Shown one piece after another: positions 45,801 through 57,447 of a DNA stretch of 64,000 nt (position 1 is the first letter of the stretch; each line of letters starts with the position of its first letter). Origin of the DNA: Echria macrotheca (lineage: Eukaryota > Ascomycota > Sordariomycetes > Sordariales > Schizotheciaceae); contig MU839829.1 in NCBI GenBank assembly GCA_030411725.1, forward strand, positions 2,480,001 to 2,544,000, written 5' to 3'. Made by a program: the position numbers and the translations under genes. Under the pieces are notes generated by a model, which saw only the letters and a program-made list of their open reading frames with translations, did not search any database and was not told the origin of the DNA.

Positions 45801-46693
45801 TTTGACGCAGTCTTGAGTGTTGGGGCGTGGCTTGAGGCGAGGAATGGTGACGATGGGCCGTCCTCTTCGCCTGCCGCTTCCTGCGGGGTCGTATTTTCGG
45901 TTTGGATCTCCCGGGGAGAGAGGAAGGGTGAATAGGAGCCTGACCGTTCTCGCGCTGCGGCTGTCAGTTTCTGAGACTCGAGGCGGGCGGCTGAAATTCT
46001 CTGCATACTTGTAGCTGCATCTCGCTTGTCATCCGTCACGACTTCGCCCTCCTCCTCGTCATTCCCATAAAAGCCGGGATCTGGCGTGTCGACGCGGCTT
46101 CCCTGTTGGCTGGTAAGGGCGGTCGAAGGAGCCTTCGCGGGTGGCGGCCTAGCTGCGGCATTTTCTTCAGGATCTTTCGTCTCGTACAAGTCCTCAAACT
46201 GGCCCTCGCTCAGTTCTCCCTCTTCGATATCGCTAACCTCAAATACAGGTTTGCTGATCTCAGCTCGCTTCTTGGGAGGGACAGGATCGGTTGACCGCGG
46301 AGATGTTGAGTTGTGAGTTGGGGAAGGCGCGGCCCACGAGCCGGTCGGGTAGGCCGAAGAACTGGGCGCCGGCCGGGTCGAGGTCGCTTGTTCGGTTTGG
46401 GGCCGCACTGGTGGCTGAGTCGACATGCCAGATGCTGGAACGATATTAAGGTTCAGAGCAGGAGGCGGTGGCCCGCCTATCCCGAGTCCCGGTATGCTAT
46501 TTGAGTTGAATCCAAATGCATTCTGGGTGACGGCTAGATTGTTTTCGACGACCCTCGGATCATATGGGGGTTGGCCGTAGGATGGCGGGGGATACGGAGT
46601 GGCCGTGAAGTTCTGCTGTGCGGACGGTTGCGAGGGTGGTGGAGGTCCGTGGTGTTGACTGTACCCGTAGGGGTACGAGGGGTATTGAGACAT
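42887..46693 (-). CDS. Red1/ZFC3H1-like zinc-finger protein (nuclear RNA surveillance)
   Basis: Four exons (46693-44137, 44084-43477, 43425-43185, 43149-42887) give about 1222 aa. The second exon only stays in phase using the ATAG acceptor ending at 44085. The end of exon 2 is uncertain by 6 nt (GTACAA or GTCGTT donor). The N-terminal two-thirds is low complexity, Pro/Gln/Ser-rich, with a Tyr-rich start (MSQYPSYPYGYSQ) and coiled-coil segments (IQEMKRKIAEAEARRK; EEKLERLRQIREEELRLQ). The C-terminal module TPYQSPLRYFLAYRYHPDF ... MCPYELSGQACPEGCGFQH (C1111, C1120, C1124, H1128) is the zf-C3H1 finger of S. pombe Red1 and human ZFC3H1. In those, the protein links the Mtr4-like helicase to poly(A)-RNA decay by the exosome. 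Function here is inferred from that finger. Confidence 0.82.
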
Positions 46694-47398
46694 GATGGTT
46701 GGCAAAGGTGTGCTACTGCGCGAGCATATCGAGGATGTAGGATCTCGTGTTTGCTCAAGGCGTTGCGCTGCAACCGATTGCAGTTCCGCCACCGATCTTC
46801 GACGCGAGCGATCCGCTGGTAGTTATTATATCCTAGGTCAGTATTTGAGAAGACCACCTGTAAATGTGATGGCTCGATCCGGATACTCGGTTTGCGGGCG
46901 ATAAGTGCGAGCACTGGGGGAGGTTCTGACGCCTTTGAGACGCGCGCACTTGCTGATTTGGAGTTGTGCAAAGGAAATCCCGAAAAGATGTTAGGACGGA
47001 TTTGGACTAGGATGTGCACGTGCCACATTTGTGACATCGACGAAGCTCGGACCACTCAAAAGCTGCTTTGTTTACTTTCGCGGCCTGTGCTCACGGCAAC
47101 CGCGACCCGGCGGCTCCTGGTCGTTGACGTCCTTTAAACCCACCGCACCTTCCTCCCCACGACACAACCCCATCTGTTCGGGAAGTGACGATATTCTGCG
47201 TTGCATTCTGCATTTCTGCCATTTCCTTGTTTGGCGCGGTCTGGCTCTTGTCGTCGCTGGACACACCGCGTTTTGCTGCAACGCTTTTTGGTTTAATGTT
47301 TACATGCTGGCGTGTCAGTCCATCAGCACTTCAAAATTTGCTAACCTAAAGCATCCCATGTTTTCTCGGTCCTCCTGAGCTCCGAATGCTTGCGCGAC
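46694..47398. promoter_or_regulatory. Divergent promoter region Red1-like / myosin II
   Basis: 705 bp between opposed ATGs. An upstream ATG at 47385, out of frame with the myosin start at 47399, lies just 14 nt away and may form a small overlapping uORF. No RNA gene seen. Confidence 0.5.
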
Positions 47399-50300
47399 AT
47401 GTCGGTCCGCAACAATCCCTTCGCGAGGAATACCTCGTCGCCGTCGCCGGCGCCCGGCGCCGTCGGCAGACCTAAATCCGCACTCTTCACATCGTCGGCC
47501 CCGTTGTCCGCGTCTCCCACTCCGACCCCGCTCTCCCACTCCCGGAGTCAATCAGTACTGGCTCCGGCCGCCTCAATTCGGCCAGGCCATAGCCGCGAAC
47601 TGTCACGAACAGCCACCGTATCTACATCCACAAGCACGTTTGCGCCCTCGTTCATCAAGACGGAAGAGATGCGGAAGCCGACCGATATCGTGAACGGAAT
47701 CGAAGGCGAAAACGACTTCTCAGGCAGGAAGTATGTCTGGCTTAAGGACCCCCAGACGGCTTTTGTCAAGGGCTGGGTGGTGGAAGGTCTGGAAGGAAAC
47801 CGACTCCTCGTCCAGTGCGACGATGGTTCGGTACGTCTAAATGCCCTGGCTTCTGCTACTACGTGCTGACTGGTGGATAGCAACGGGAAGTCGATGCTGA
47901 GAGTGTCGATAAAGTCAACCCAGCAAAATTCGATAAAGCCAACGACATGGCGGAGCTCACCCACCTGAACGAGGCGTCGGTCGTCCACAATCTCCATATG
48001 CGGTATCAGTCAGATCTGATCTACACGTATTCTGGGCTCTTCCTCGTCACAGTCAATCCCTACTGTCCTCTACCTATATACACCAACGAGTACATTAACA
48101 TGTACAAGGGGAGAAATAGAGAAGACACCAAGCCTCATATCTACGCCATGGCGGATGAGGCATTCCGGAACCTGGTCGATGAAAACGAGAACCAGAGCAT
48201 CCTGGTCACCGGCGAATCTGGTGCCGGAAAGACGGAAAATACCAAGAAAGTGATTCAGTACCTTGCTGCTGTCGCACACTCCGACTCTCAGGCGAAGAGC
48301 AGAGGGTCGCAACATTCGAACCTTTCTGCCCAAATTCTCAGGGCAAACCCAATCCTGGAAGCCTTCGGTAATGCTCAGACGGTGCGCAACAACAACTCGT
48401 CCCGATTTGGCAAGTTCATCCGAATCGAATTCAGTCGGAACGGGTCCATCGCCGGGGCCTACATCGACTGGTATCTCCTCGAGAAGTCCCGAGTTGTGCG
48501 TCTCAACGCGCAAGAGCGCAACTACCACATCTTCTACCAACTCTTGAAAGGCGCAGACCGCAAGTTGAAGCACGAGTTCCTTCTTGATGGGCTAGATGTC
48601 GAGGATTTCGCGTACACTCGAAATGGCAATGACACAATCACCGGCGTGTCTGATCAAGAGGAGTGGGACTCTTTGATGGAAGCCTTCTCGGTTATGGGCT
48701 TTTCGGATAAGGAACAGAGCTCAATTCTGCGGACCATCGCAGCCGTCCTGCATCTTGGAAACATCACGGTTGTCAAGGAGAGCCGGTCAGCCGACCAAGC
48801 GCGTCTCGCTCCGGACGCCAAAGCAATTGCCGCCAAAGCATGCAGATTGCTCGGGGTTCCGCTGGAGCCGTTCCTTCAAGGCCTGCTGCATCCCAAAGTA
48901 AAGGCCGGGCGGGAATGGGTTGAGAAGGTCCAGACACCCGAGCAAGTTCGGCTCGGCATTGATGCTCTTGCCAAGGGTATCTATGAGCGAGGGTTTGGTG
49001 ACCTTGTTACGAGAATCAATCGCCAGCTCGATCGTCCTAGTATGGGGCTCGACGACTCGCGATTCATTGGTGTCCTGGATATTGCCGGCTTCGAGATCTT
49101 CGAGAACAACAGCTTCGAGCAGCTCTGTATCAACTACACCAATGAGAAGCTTCAGCAGTTCTTCAACCATCACATGTTCGTTTTGGAGCAGGAGGAGTAC
49201 GCGAGGGAACAAATCGAGTGGCAGTTTATCGACTTCGGCAAAGATCTCCAGCCAACTATCGACCTGATAGAGCTGCCCAACCCTATCGGCATTTTCTCCT
49301 GCCTAGACGAAGATTGTGTCATGCCCAAGGCGACCGACAAGACCTTCACCGAGAAGCTCAACTCACTGTGGGATAAGAAGTCACAAAAGTATCGGCCTTC
49401 TCGACTTGGTCAGGGTTTCATTCTAACACACTATGCCGCCGAAGTCGAGTACTCAACGGAAGGCTGGCTGGAGAAGAACAAGGACCCTCTGAACGACAAC
49501 ATCACGCGCCTGCTTGCCGCATCAACAGACAAGCATATTGCGGGTCTGTTTGTCGACTGTGCTGATCAGGATGATGAGCTGGGTGGGATGCGCGGCCGGG
49601 TGAAAAAGGGGCTCTTCCGAACTGTTGCGCAGAGACACAAGGAACAGCTATCCAGTCTCATGGCGCAGCTACACTCGACCCATCCACATTTCGTTCGTTG
49701 TATCCTACCGAACCACAAGAAGCGACCAAAGCAGTTCAACAGCCTCCTCGTCCTCGACCAGCTTCGATGCAATGGTGTGCTCGAGGGTATCCGAATCGCA
49801 CGTACCGGTTTCCCCAACCGACTGCCCTTCGCCGAGTTCCGACAACGATACGAGGTTCTCTGCCGAGACATGCCCAAGGGTTACCTCGAAGGTCAAGCTG
49901 CAGCCAGGTTGATGCTTGAGAAGTTTGGACTTGACAGGAGCTTGTATCGCGTGGGTTTGACCAAAGTGTTCTTCCGTGCCGGTGTCCTCGCCGAACTCGA
50001 AGAACAGCGCGATGCCCTCATCACGGAGATCATGTCGAGGTTCCAGTCGATTGCCCGTGGCTATATGCAACGCCGTATTGCATTCAAGCGACTATACAGA
50101 GCCGAGGCCACACGAGTCATCCAGAGGAACTTTCAAGTCTATCTCGACCTCTGCGAGAGTCCATGGTGGCAGCTCCTCGTTAGAATGAAGCCACTTCTTG
50201 GAGCAACACGAACAGCTACCGAGGTCAAGAAACGCGACGAACTGATACGACAACTCCACGACAAGATGAAGGCCGAAGCTAGCGACCGGCAGAAGCTTGA

Positions 50301-53300
50301 AGAGGAGCGGCGTAATGTTCATGCCGAAATGATGCGGATCCAGCAGACACTCGAGAGCGAGCGCGCCTTGGCACTTGACAAAGAGGAGATATTCAAGCGC
50401 CTTCAGCTCCGCGAAGCCGAGCTCGAGGACAAGTTGGCGGGTGCACTCGAAGACCAAGAGCGTCTCGAGGACCAGCTCGACAGTCTGCTCGAGGCTAAAA
50501 AGCGCGCGGAGGAGGATGTCGAGAGGTATCGAGTGCAGCTCGAACAAGCCGCCAACTTGATCTCTAGGCTGGAGGAGGAGAAATCGGAGCTTGCCGGCCG
50601 AGTTTCGGACCTGGAGCGTGCGATTGACGACATCACGCAACGACAATCCGAACGCAGCGAACAAGAAGCCGCCCTCGAGTCTGATCTCAAGATGCTGCAG
50701 AGCCAGTTGTCTCTCAAGGATCGCAAGGTCCGCGACTTGGAGTCCAAGCTTCTCAAGGTTGACCAGGACCTCGAAGTCAAGTTGCATGCAGCGCAAAAGG
50801 AGCTTCAGTCTTCCAAGGCCAAGAACCAGCAGCTGATCGCCGAAAACCGCGAGGTTCAGCAGCAGCTATCCCAGCTCTCACAGACTTCCACGGACTACGA
50901 GGATCTGGTACGCAAGAAGGAAAGCGAACTTGCTCTGCTACGCTCCGACAAAAAGAAGTACGAAATGGAGCTCCGTAGCCTGGAGGACGCCAAGAATCAC
51001 CTCAGCGCGGAGAGGGAGAAGGCCGCAGAACGACTGCATGATGTCCAAGCTCAGCTAACCGCAATGAAGTCTCAGCATTCTCAGCTGCAAAGGGAGGCTG
51101 AAGATGCCAAAAGAGTCCTTCAAGCCCGACTTTCCGAAGATGCTCAAGCCGGTCAAAACCGACAGCTCCTCGAGTCTCAAATCAAGGACCTCAAGGATGA
51201 GCTTTATAACGCTCAAATGGAACTCAGCAGGGAACGCCAGTCTCGCGATGATGTCCTCCTGCTTGGGGAGCACAAGTACCAGTCCTTGAAAGAGGAATTT
51301 GATCGTCTCAATGAGTCCAAGATTATCATCGAGAAGGAACTCTATGCTCAGCAAGACACGCTCCGTCGGACTATGGAGCTGCGGGCGGCTGCTGAGAAGG
51401 AGCGAGACGAGGCCCGTCAAGAGATCAAGCGCCTTCGGGTTGCGAAGACGCAAGCCGAGGAGGCCCGCCGAGAGGCCGAAATCGTAGGGGAAAGAGCAGC
51501 CTCCAAGATTGCGCGTGAGCGAGAGGAAAGTCTGCTGAAGGACTTGGATGCAGCCAACGACAGGCTACGCTGGTTCGAATCTGAGTGTGCGAAGCTTAAT
51601 CACGAGGTCGAAGAGCTGAACAAGATCATTCTGGAGTCTGGCGAGTTCGGGTTGAAGAACGACCAGGCAAAGGAAAGAATGGAGCGCGAGCTTCACACCG
51701 TCAAGAGCCGCCTCGCCGCTTCCGAGAATGACAACCGTGCTCTTCTGAACAAACTCCAGCAAAAAGGTCTCGAGATCGCCAGGTCAGGCTCGAGAGCAAG
51801 CGAAGCGTCGCGAGGGCAGATACAAGTGTTGAACCGCGAGAAGGCGAAGCTCGAGGAACAGAACGCCAAGCTCAACAAGCAACTTGGCGAGTCCCAGGTG
51901 ACCGTGGCCTCTCTGGAAAAGAAGTTGGAGAAGCTCCAGCTCAACCTCGAGGACTTGAATCACGAAGTCGCCCGCGAGGTCCAGAGCAGTCGGAACGCCG
52001 AAAAGGCCACATCCAACTTTACCGTCCAGCTTGCCGAAGCAAACCGCACTATCGAGTCTGAGCGGCAGCTTCGGACGCAAGCCCAGGGAACCGTCCGGAC
52101 GTTACAGTCAGCGCTCGATTCTCGTGAGGTCGAGATACAAGAGTTGCGGTCTCAGCTTCTGGCTGCGCTGAGGACCGTGGATCCCGAGTCCGTACCACCT
52201 GCTTCTAACGACGGCGGGAACGACAAACTTCTCACGAAGAACTTCGATCTGGTTAGGAGCATTGAAGAGCTTCAGCAGAACCTTCGTGTTCAGACTGCTG
52301 GGCGTGCGAATGCAGAGGCACAGCTTGCGGAGCTTAGGGCTGCCAGGAACGAATCTCCCACAAGGCCTCGTCTCGAAGAGATTAGTGGCAACGAGGGATA
52401 TTTCAATGGGTCTCCAACGAGGAAAGGACCGAAGCAAACTGCGCGTCACTATTCAAACGCTTCGACGCCTCCTCGTCATTTCGCAAAGGAGAACGCAGAC
52501 CATCTTCAGGACTCGACTCGCTCCGATCGGACAGCCGATATTCTGAGCTTCAACAACCGCATGGACCTCAAAGCGGAGGTCGAAGAGCTTCAGAATCAGT
52601 TGCAACTGACCCAAATGCAAAATCGCCACTTGCAAAGCCAGCTCGAGCGCTCAACGCCCACTCCGGACTACCCAGATGAGAACCCTTCGTTGCGCCGGGT
52701 GCAGAAGCTGGAGAAAGTCAACAGCAGACTCCATGACTTGCTCGATGATTCCGCTAAGAAGGTCTCGGCGCTGGAGAAGGCATTGCGTACTGGAGAACTG
52801 TCCATCCGCGACATTCAGACCAAGTCCCACGAGGAAATTCTCGATCTCCTGAACCGCCAAGAAGAGTCCCGTCGGACACTCCTCCACAGCCATAAGGATG
52901 CGGTGGCAGAGTTGTCAGACATGAAAGATCACTTCGAGAAGATGAGGCACGAACGGGCCAAGATCGAGGTCGACCTGCGGGATGCCAAGTCCGATCTACA
53001 GGAGATGACTGTGGCTAGGGAGCAAGAGGCCGCAAGCCGAAGCCAGCTTCTCCAAGAATTCGCCGATATTCAAATCCGCCTCGACGCCGAGTCATCCAAG
53101 CTTGCGGATGTCACGTCTAGCCTCAACATGTATAAGAGCCGTGCGGATGACTATTTCAGCAGGCTTGAGCAAGCCGAAATTGCCGTCCTGAAGGCTAGCC
53201 GGGCTGAGCAATTCGCAAAGTCACAGGCCAGAGAGGCGGAGGAGAGCTGCGCGGAAATGGCAGCCGAACGGAAACGTCTCGACGCAACCATCGAAGACCT

Positions 53301-54715
53301 CCAGCAGCAGAACCAGCGGTTGGAGGAGAAGATCGAGGACATGTCCACCGATCTTGCAGCAGCTCAGCAGGCAAAGAAGAGGCTCCAACATGAGCTGGAG
53401 GATTATCGCAGCCAGCGCGCCAACGATATCGAGGATAAGGAGTCAAGCATGGAGCAGATGCGCAAGAAGTATCAAGCCGAATTCGCAACCCTCACCAAGG
53501 AGCTCGACCTCGCCCGCGAGGAGAAGCTGTTCAAGCAGGCCGAGATTTCCAGGCTGCGAGAAGAGCTTGATGAACTCCGCTCGAAGTGGGATGACGAGGT
53601 GCTCAACAGCTCGACATGGTCCAAGGAGAAGACACGCCTCGAGGCAACACTATCCGACGTTATTGCCTCCCGAGACGAGGCTGTCAACGCACACAACGAG
53701 GCCCAAAGCAAGATTGTCTCCCTCCTGTCACAGGTGCGAGCACTCCGGTCATCTGTCGACGAAGCCACTTCGGAGCGTGATAGCTTGCTCCGCGAGAAGC
53801 GTAGCATCGAAGCTCGCCTCGAAGAGGCAAAGGCTGGTCTCGAGGAGCTCGCCAAGAGCGAGAGCCCGTCACTCCGTAATGCGGCTAATATCGACCGGGA
53901 GATTCTCGAACTCAAGGCGGGTCTTGCTCAGCAAGAGGACATCGCCGCGGCTGCGGTGGAGAAGATGCGGCGAGCTGAGGCTCTCGTCACAGAAGTCCAG
54001 AAGGATATCGTTGCGGAACGGGAAGCCAGCGCAGAGCTTCAGAAACAGAAGGTTGCCCTAGAGAAGTCTCTCAACGAGATCCAGGTTAAGGTTATCGACC
54101 TGGAGACCAAGGGCTACTCGACTGCGAGCCATGATATCAAGTTCCTTCACAAGCGAATCCAAGAGGTATGTTTTTTATCCTGTGCAAAATAGCGCCGCTA
54201 ACATATTATCACAGCTCGAGGCGCAGTTGGAGGAGCAAGAGAATGAGCGCAGCAAGTCTCAGCGGTCGGTCCGCAACGTCGACCGCACCGTCAAGGACCT
54301 TCAATCCCAGATCGACCGAAAGGAGAAGCAGAATAACCAACTCCAGGAGGACCTTGGCCGGATGCGCGACAAGGTAGACAAGCTCCTCAAGACGATCGAT
54401 GAACTGCAAGCGTCCGAGAGCTCGAACGAGCTGTCGGCTCGACGGGCCGAGCGGGAGCTGCGCGAGGAGAGGGACAAGGCGCTGCGTCTGGAGCGGGAGC
54501 TCGAAGGGTGGAAGAGCATTCGTATGGATAAGGCCAGCCTGACGGGTAGCGTCTCCGGGAGCGTGCTCGGCGGGAGCATGCGCAGCAGGGACAGCACGCG
54601 GATGCCCAGCGGGTGGCGGGGAGCCACCACGGCGAGTGAGGGCGAAGAAGTCAAGATCCCCAAGCGGAAGAGCAGCATTAGTAGGGTGCCGAGCATGACG
54701 AAGGGGTTCTTGTGA
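47399..54715 (+). CDS. myoB: Class II myosin heavy chain
   Basis: Actin motor for cytokinetic ring constriction and septation. Three exons (47399-47830, 47881-54165, 54215-54715) give 2405 aa; introns have GTACGT and GTATGT donors. Order of parts: Ser/Thr/Pro-rich N-terminus (1-110), SH3-like fold YVWLKDPQTAFVKGWVVEG, motor domain with P-loop GESGAGKT (255-262), switch I NNNSSRFGK (~314), switch II DIAGFE (544-549), the actin-binding/relay region, converter, then short IQ neck (IMSRFQSIARGYMQRRIAFKRLYR) and proline-free coiled coil of ~1500 residues with heptad-rich Leu/Glu/Lys/Arg. A globular Ser-rich tail follows (TGSVSGSVLGGSMRSRDS). Length and single long coil fit fungal MYO2/MYOB-type class II, not class V or I. 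The alternative symbol myo2 applies in yeasts. Confidence 0.96.
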
Positions 54716-55299
54716 GTGGGAGCATGACGACGGGGTCTTGAGCATTTTTTGGCGGGATAGAGAAGATATGGGTACGGGATTGGGTATGAGTTTTACGGGA
54801 GGGCGGGTTGGCATGGAAGGTGTTTGTTGTATTGAATCGGTATGAATGACAGGCCTAATTCGGGATTATGAGTGGGAGTGGGAGTGGGATTGGGATAATT
54901 TGCGAGATAGGGTTGTGTTTTATTATTGTTGGTTGTCTTATCTGATGCTGTGCTGGATGCTGGATACCTCTGCTGTAGCGTAATGTCATATGACTATCTG
55001 CACCGACTATCCTGATGAGTGGACATTGTGAATCTTGATTTCTACCTCTTCCGTCTTGAAAATTTGATCAAGTCCGGTCATCGAATGTATGTGTCGATCA
55101 ATACAGGTTAAGGACCATACTCTAAATATGTAAGGACGGCGCCATCAGGGACCTATCTAGATGCAGATGTCTCACAGACAGCCGGTTGCTCTGGCCGAGT
55201 ATGCGGCTAAACCAAAGCCGCTTCATCATGAGCTACACAGCCATACCCCCAGGTTTACCTCTTTACAAAACCCTGACCACCTCTCATCCAACAAAAGCA
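54716..55299. other. Convergent 3' region
   Basis: 584 bp between the myosin and membrane-protein stops. A GAGTGG-rich imperfect repeat (54,865-54,895) is the only notable sequence. Confidence 0.5.
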
Positions 55300-56492
55300 T
55301 CACATCCCCTCCGCACCAGCCTGCCCCATCCCCTTCTCCGCCAAATCAGCGCCCCCGTCGGTGGTGGTCCCTCCATCCGCAGCCGGCAAAACCCTCCCCC
55401 CATCAACCACCACCGCCTTCTTTCCTCCTATCCCCTCTCCACTCCCCCCCGTAAACGGTGTCGCCGTCCGCCCATTCACCCGGAACGCCTTGGCATTCTG
55501 GTTACTCAGCCCGAGCAGCCCCGCCGTGGTCAGCAGCAGCGCCATCATGGTAACCGCGCCGGCCTGCGTCATGTTGCCCGACACGGCGGCAACGAGGAAA
55601 ACAATCAGCTTCGCGGCCGCTTCCAGATACCCCTCGAAGGCGGTCTTGCGCCGCAGCCAGGTGTCGGTCGTCACGGCGCGGAGGTCTTCGGGCGTGCCGC
55701 GCAGTTTTACCGCCGAGGATTGGCCGTCTCCTAGGGAGACTATTGCTTCCATTAGGCGGGCGCCGAGGCGGTGGTGGTTGGGGGAGTGGGAGTGGTGGTG
55801 GTTTGGGGACGGGGTGGACGAGCCGGAGGTGTCGTCTGGGGAGGTGGGCGGGGGGGAGACGGTTGCGGTGCGTTGTTTTATGATGAAGATGTTTAGGAGG
55901 CGGGAGAGCATGAGGGCTAGGAGGGAGGATAGGGTCCACCCTTTTTTTTCGGTTTTGTGTTAGCATGGTTGGTGTTTGGATGGGGGAGAGAGAGAACCTT
56001 ACAGTCCTGCAGGAGGATAACAAACACAAGCGCCGTGATGGTCAGAATCGGGCTGATTAGGTATAGCACATGAGAAACCCAGCCTAGGTCGGGGATGTCG
56101 TTGACGGTCCAGATGGTGGCGTGTAGCCCGCTCGGCGAGCGCCTGAGCCGATAGCCGACGTCCAGCACGACCGTCTCGCCCGGCCGGGCGATCTGCTGGA
56201 TGTAGTTGGCCGTGGCGGCATTGTTGATGGTAAACGTCACCGGCTCGCCGTCGCGGACCTCGCCGACGGCGCTGAGAATATGCGCCGTGCCCGCGGACCG
56301 GCGCGCGAGTTCGTCTGCGGCTTGCTGGTAGTGCAGGCCCGGGGCAAGAAGCAAGCTGTCAAGCCAGGTCGAGCCGCCTGTTATAGCCGTCCGCTGCGCG
56401 ACCGTGCTCAGATCGGCGAGGGCGAGCAGGCCGCCTGCCGATAAGGAGACGCCGGGTATTGGGTGCGTCTTCCAATCTGGGAACTGAAGCAT
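55300..56492 (-). CDS. Uncharacterised multi-pass membrane protein
   Basis: Exons 56492-56003 and 55940-55300 (donor GTAAGG, branch GCTAAC, acceptor AAAAG) give 376 aa, with the splice creating ILLQDWWTLSSLLALML. Residues 1-140 are soluble-looking and contain GETVVLDVGYRLRRSPSGLH and an IWTVNDIPDLGW segment. Two hydrophobic segments flank the splice (VLYLISPILTITALVFVILL; LSSLLALMLSRLLNIFII). A Ser/His/Pro-rich loop (SPNHHHSHSPNHHRLG) and two further membrane segments follow (AAAKLIVFLVAAVSGNMTQA; VTMMALLLTTAGLLGLS), then a Gly-rich tail. I do not recognise a named family; the pattern resembles conserved Sordariomycete membrane proteins of unknown function. The spliced reading through the helix pair supports a real gene. 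Confidence 0.75.
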
Positions 56493-57447
56493 CTCGGAGA
56501 TACCTACAGCCTCGTGGTAGGGAGATATCGAGAGTTGGACACGACGTTTTTAGACTGGGAGGTAACAAAAACAAACGCACAACAGGCACCGCCGCGTCAA
56601 ATGGTCACGTAGTGTAAGGGCAAAGTCTCACGAGAGTCTGCGTACGGTCCTACGGTCCTAATCTCATGAAAATGCGGTCGCGACGGTGCACATGGTGAGC
56701 GGTTCTGCACCGTGAGTGACGCCGGCTGGCTGCAGGACAGGGGTCCAGACCGAACAGGCAGCGAAATCGAGGCGGCTGAGTGCTCGGAAATCGCCAGCGA
56801 ATGGAATGACGCCTGGGTGCCATGTGTGGAAATGTGCCTACACAGCAGTTGACTTGGGTACGGAATAGAAATCTGGGTTTATCTGGGTGCAATATATGTG
56901 TAGGATGCGGGAGGCTGCCACATGATGAGTGGATGTTACCCAACTGGAACCTTCAACGAACTCTGATACTGCAGTGAGATCAAGACTCTCCCGCTCGGTT
57001 GAAGGGGACGAGATGTTTGGGGGGTTTTGAGAGGCCCTTGAGAGCTCCAGGCCATCAGATGATCTATAAACTCACAAGGCAAGCTATCAACAGTCTGAAG
57101 GCCAACTCATAACGCATTTACTGTGTACACCTGAAAATGGATATCGCAGTTGTTGAAGACGGGCAAGGATGATTGATGGATTGAAGACCGGCAGTTGGGC
57201 CCAAGCTCCCGTCCCTCCTTCTTGGCGCCCAGAAGCACCGTCATTGGCTGCACCGAGTGGGGGCGCCCAAGCTCTTCACAAAGACATCATCCCAAGCTTC
57301 AACATCGACTCCATCCATCCAGCCGTCATCAGAATTACGACACACCGCCCGCGTCGCCGTCAATGGCCCCAACCTGAGGCACAGCACCAGCCCAAAAGCT
57401 GCCTCTGCAACAGTGTCCCACCATTTCAGCTATCCGCGACCATCACG
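56493..57447. promoter_or_regulatory. Divergent promoter region
   Basis: About 955 bp between the membrane-protein gene and the mitochondrial TPR-like gene. The latter's frame stays open back to an ATG at 57,169, so an N-terminal extension is possible but lacks targeting character. No RNA gene seen. Confidence 0.5.

Noticed and set aside
45011..46504. Plus-strand ORFs opposite the Red1-like gene
   Set aside because: Shadow frames of the low-complexity coding strand.
50092..50796. Long open frames antisense to the myosin coiled coil
   Set aside because: Antisense of a Leu/Glu/Lys-rich coiled coil commonly stays open; they have no independent signals.
57169..57447. N-terminal extension of the TPR-like protein from ATG 57169
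   Set aside because: The Arg-rich presequence directly after ATG 57448 would be internal and useless if translation began at 57169.
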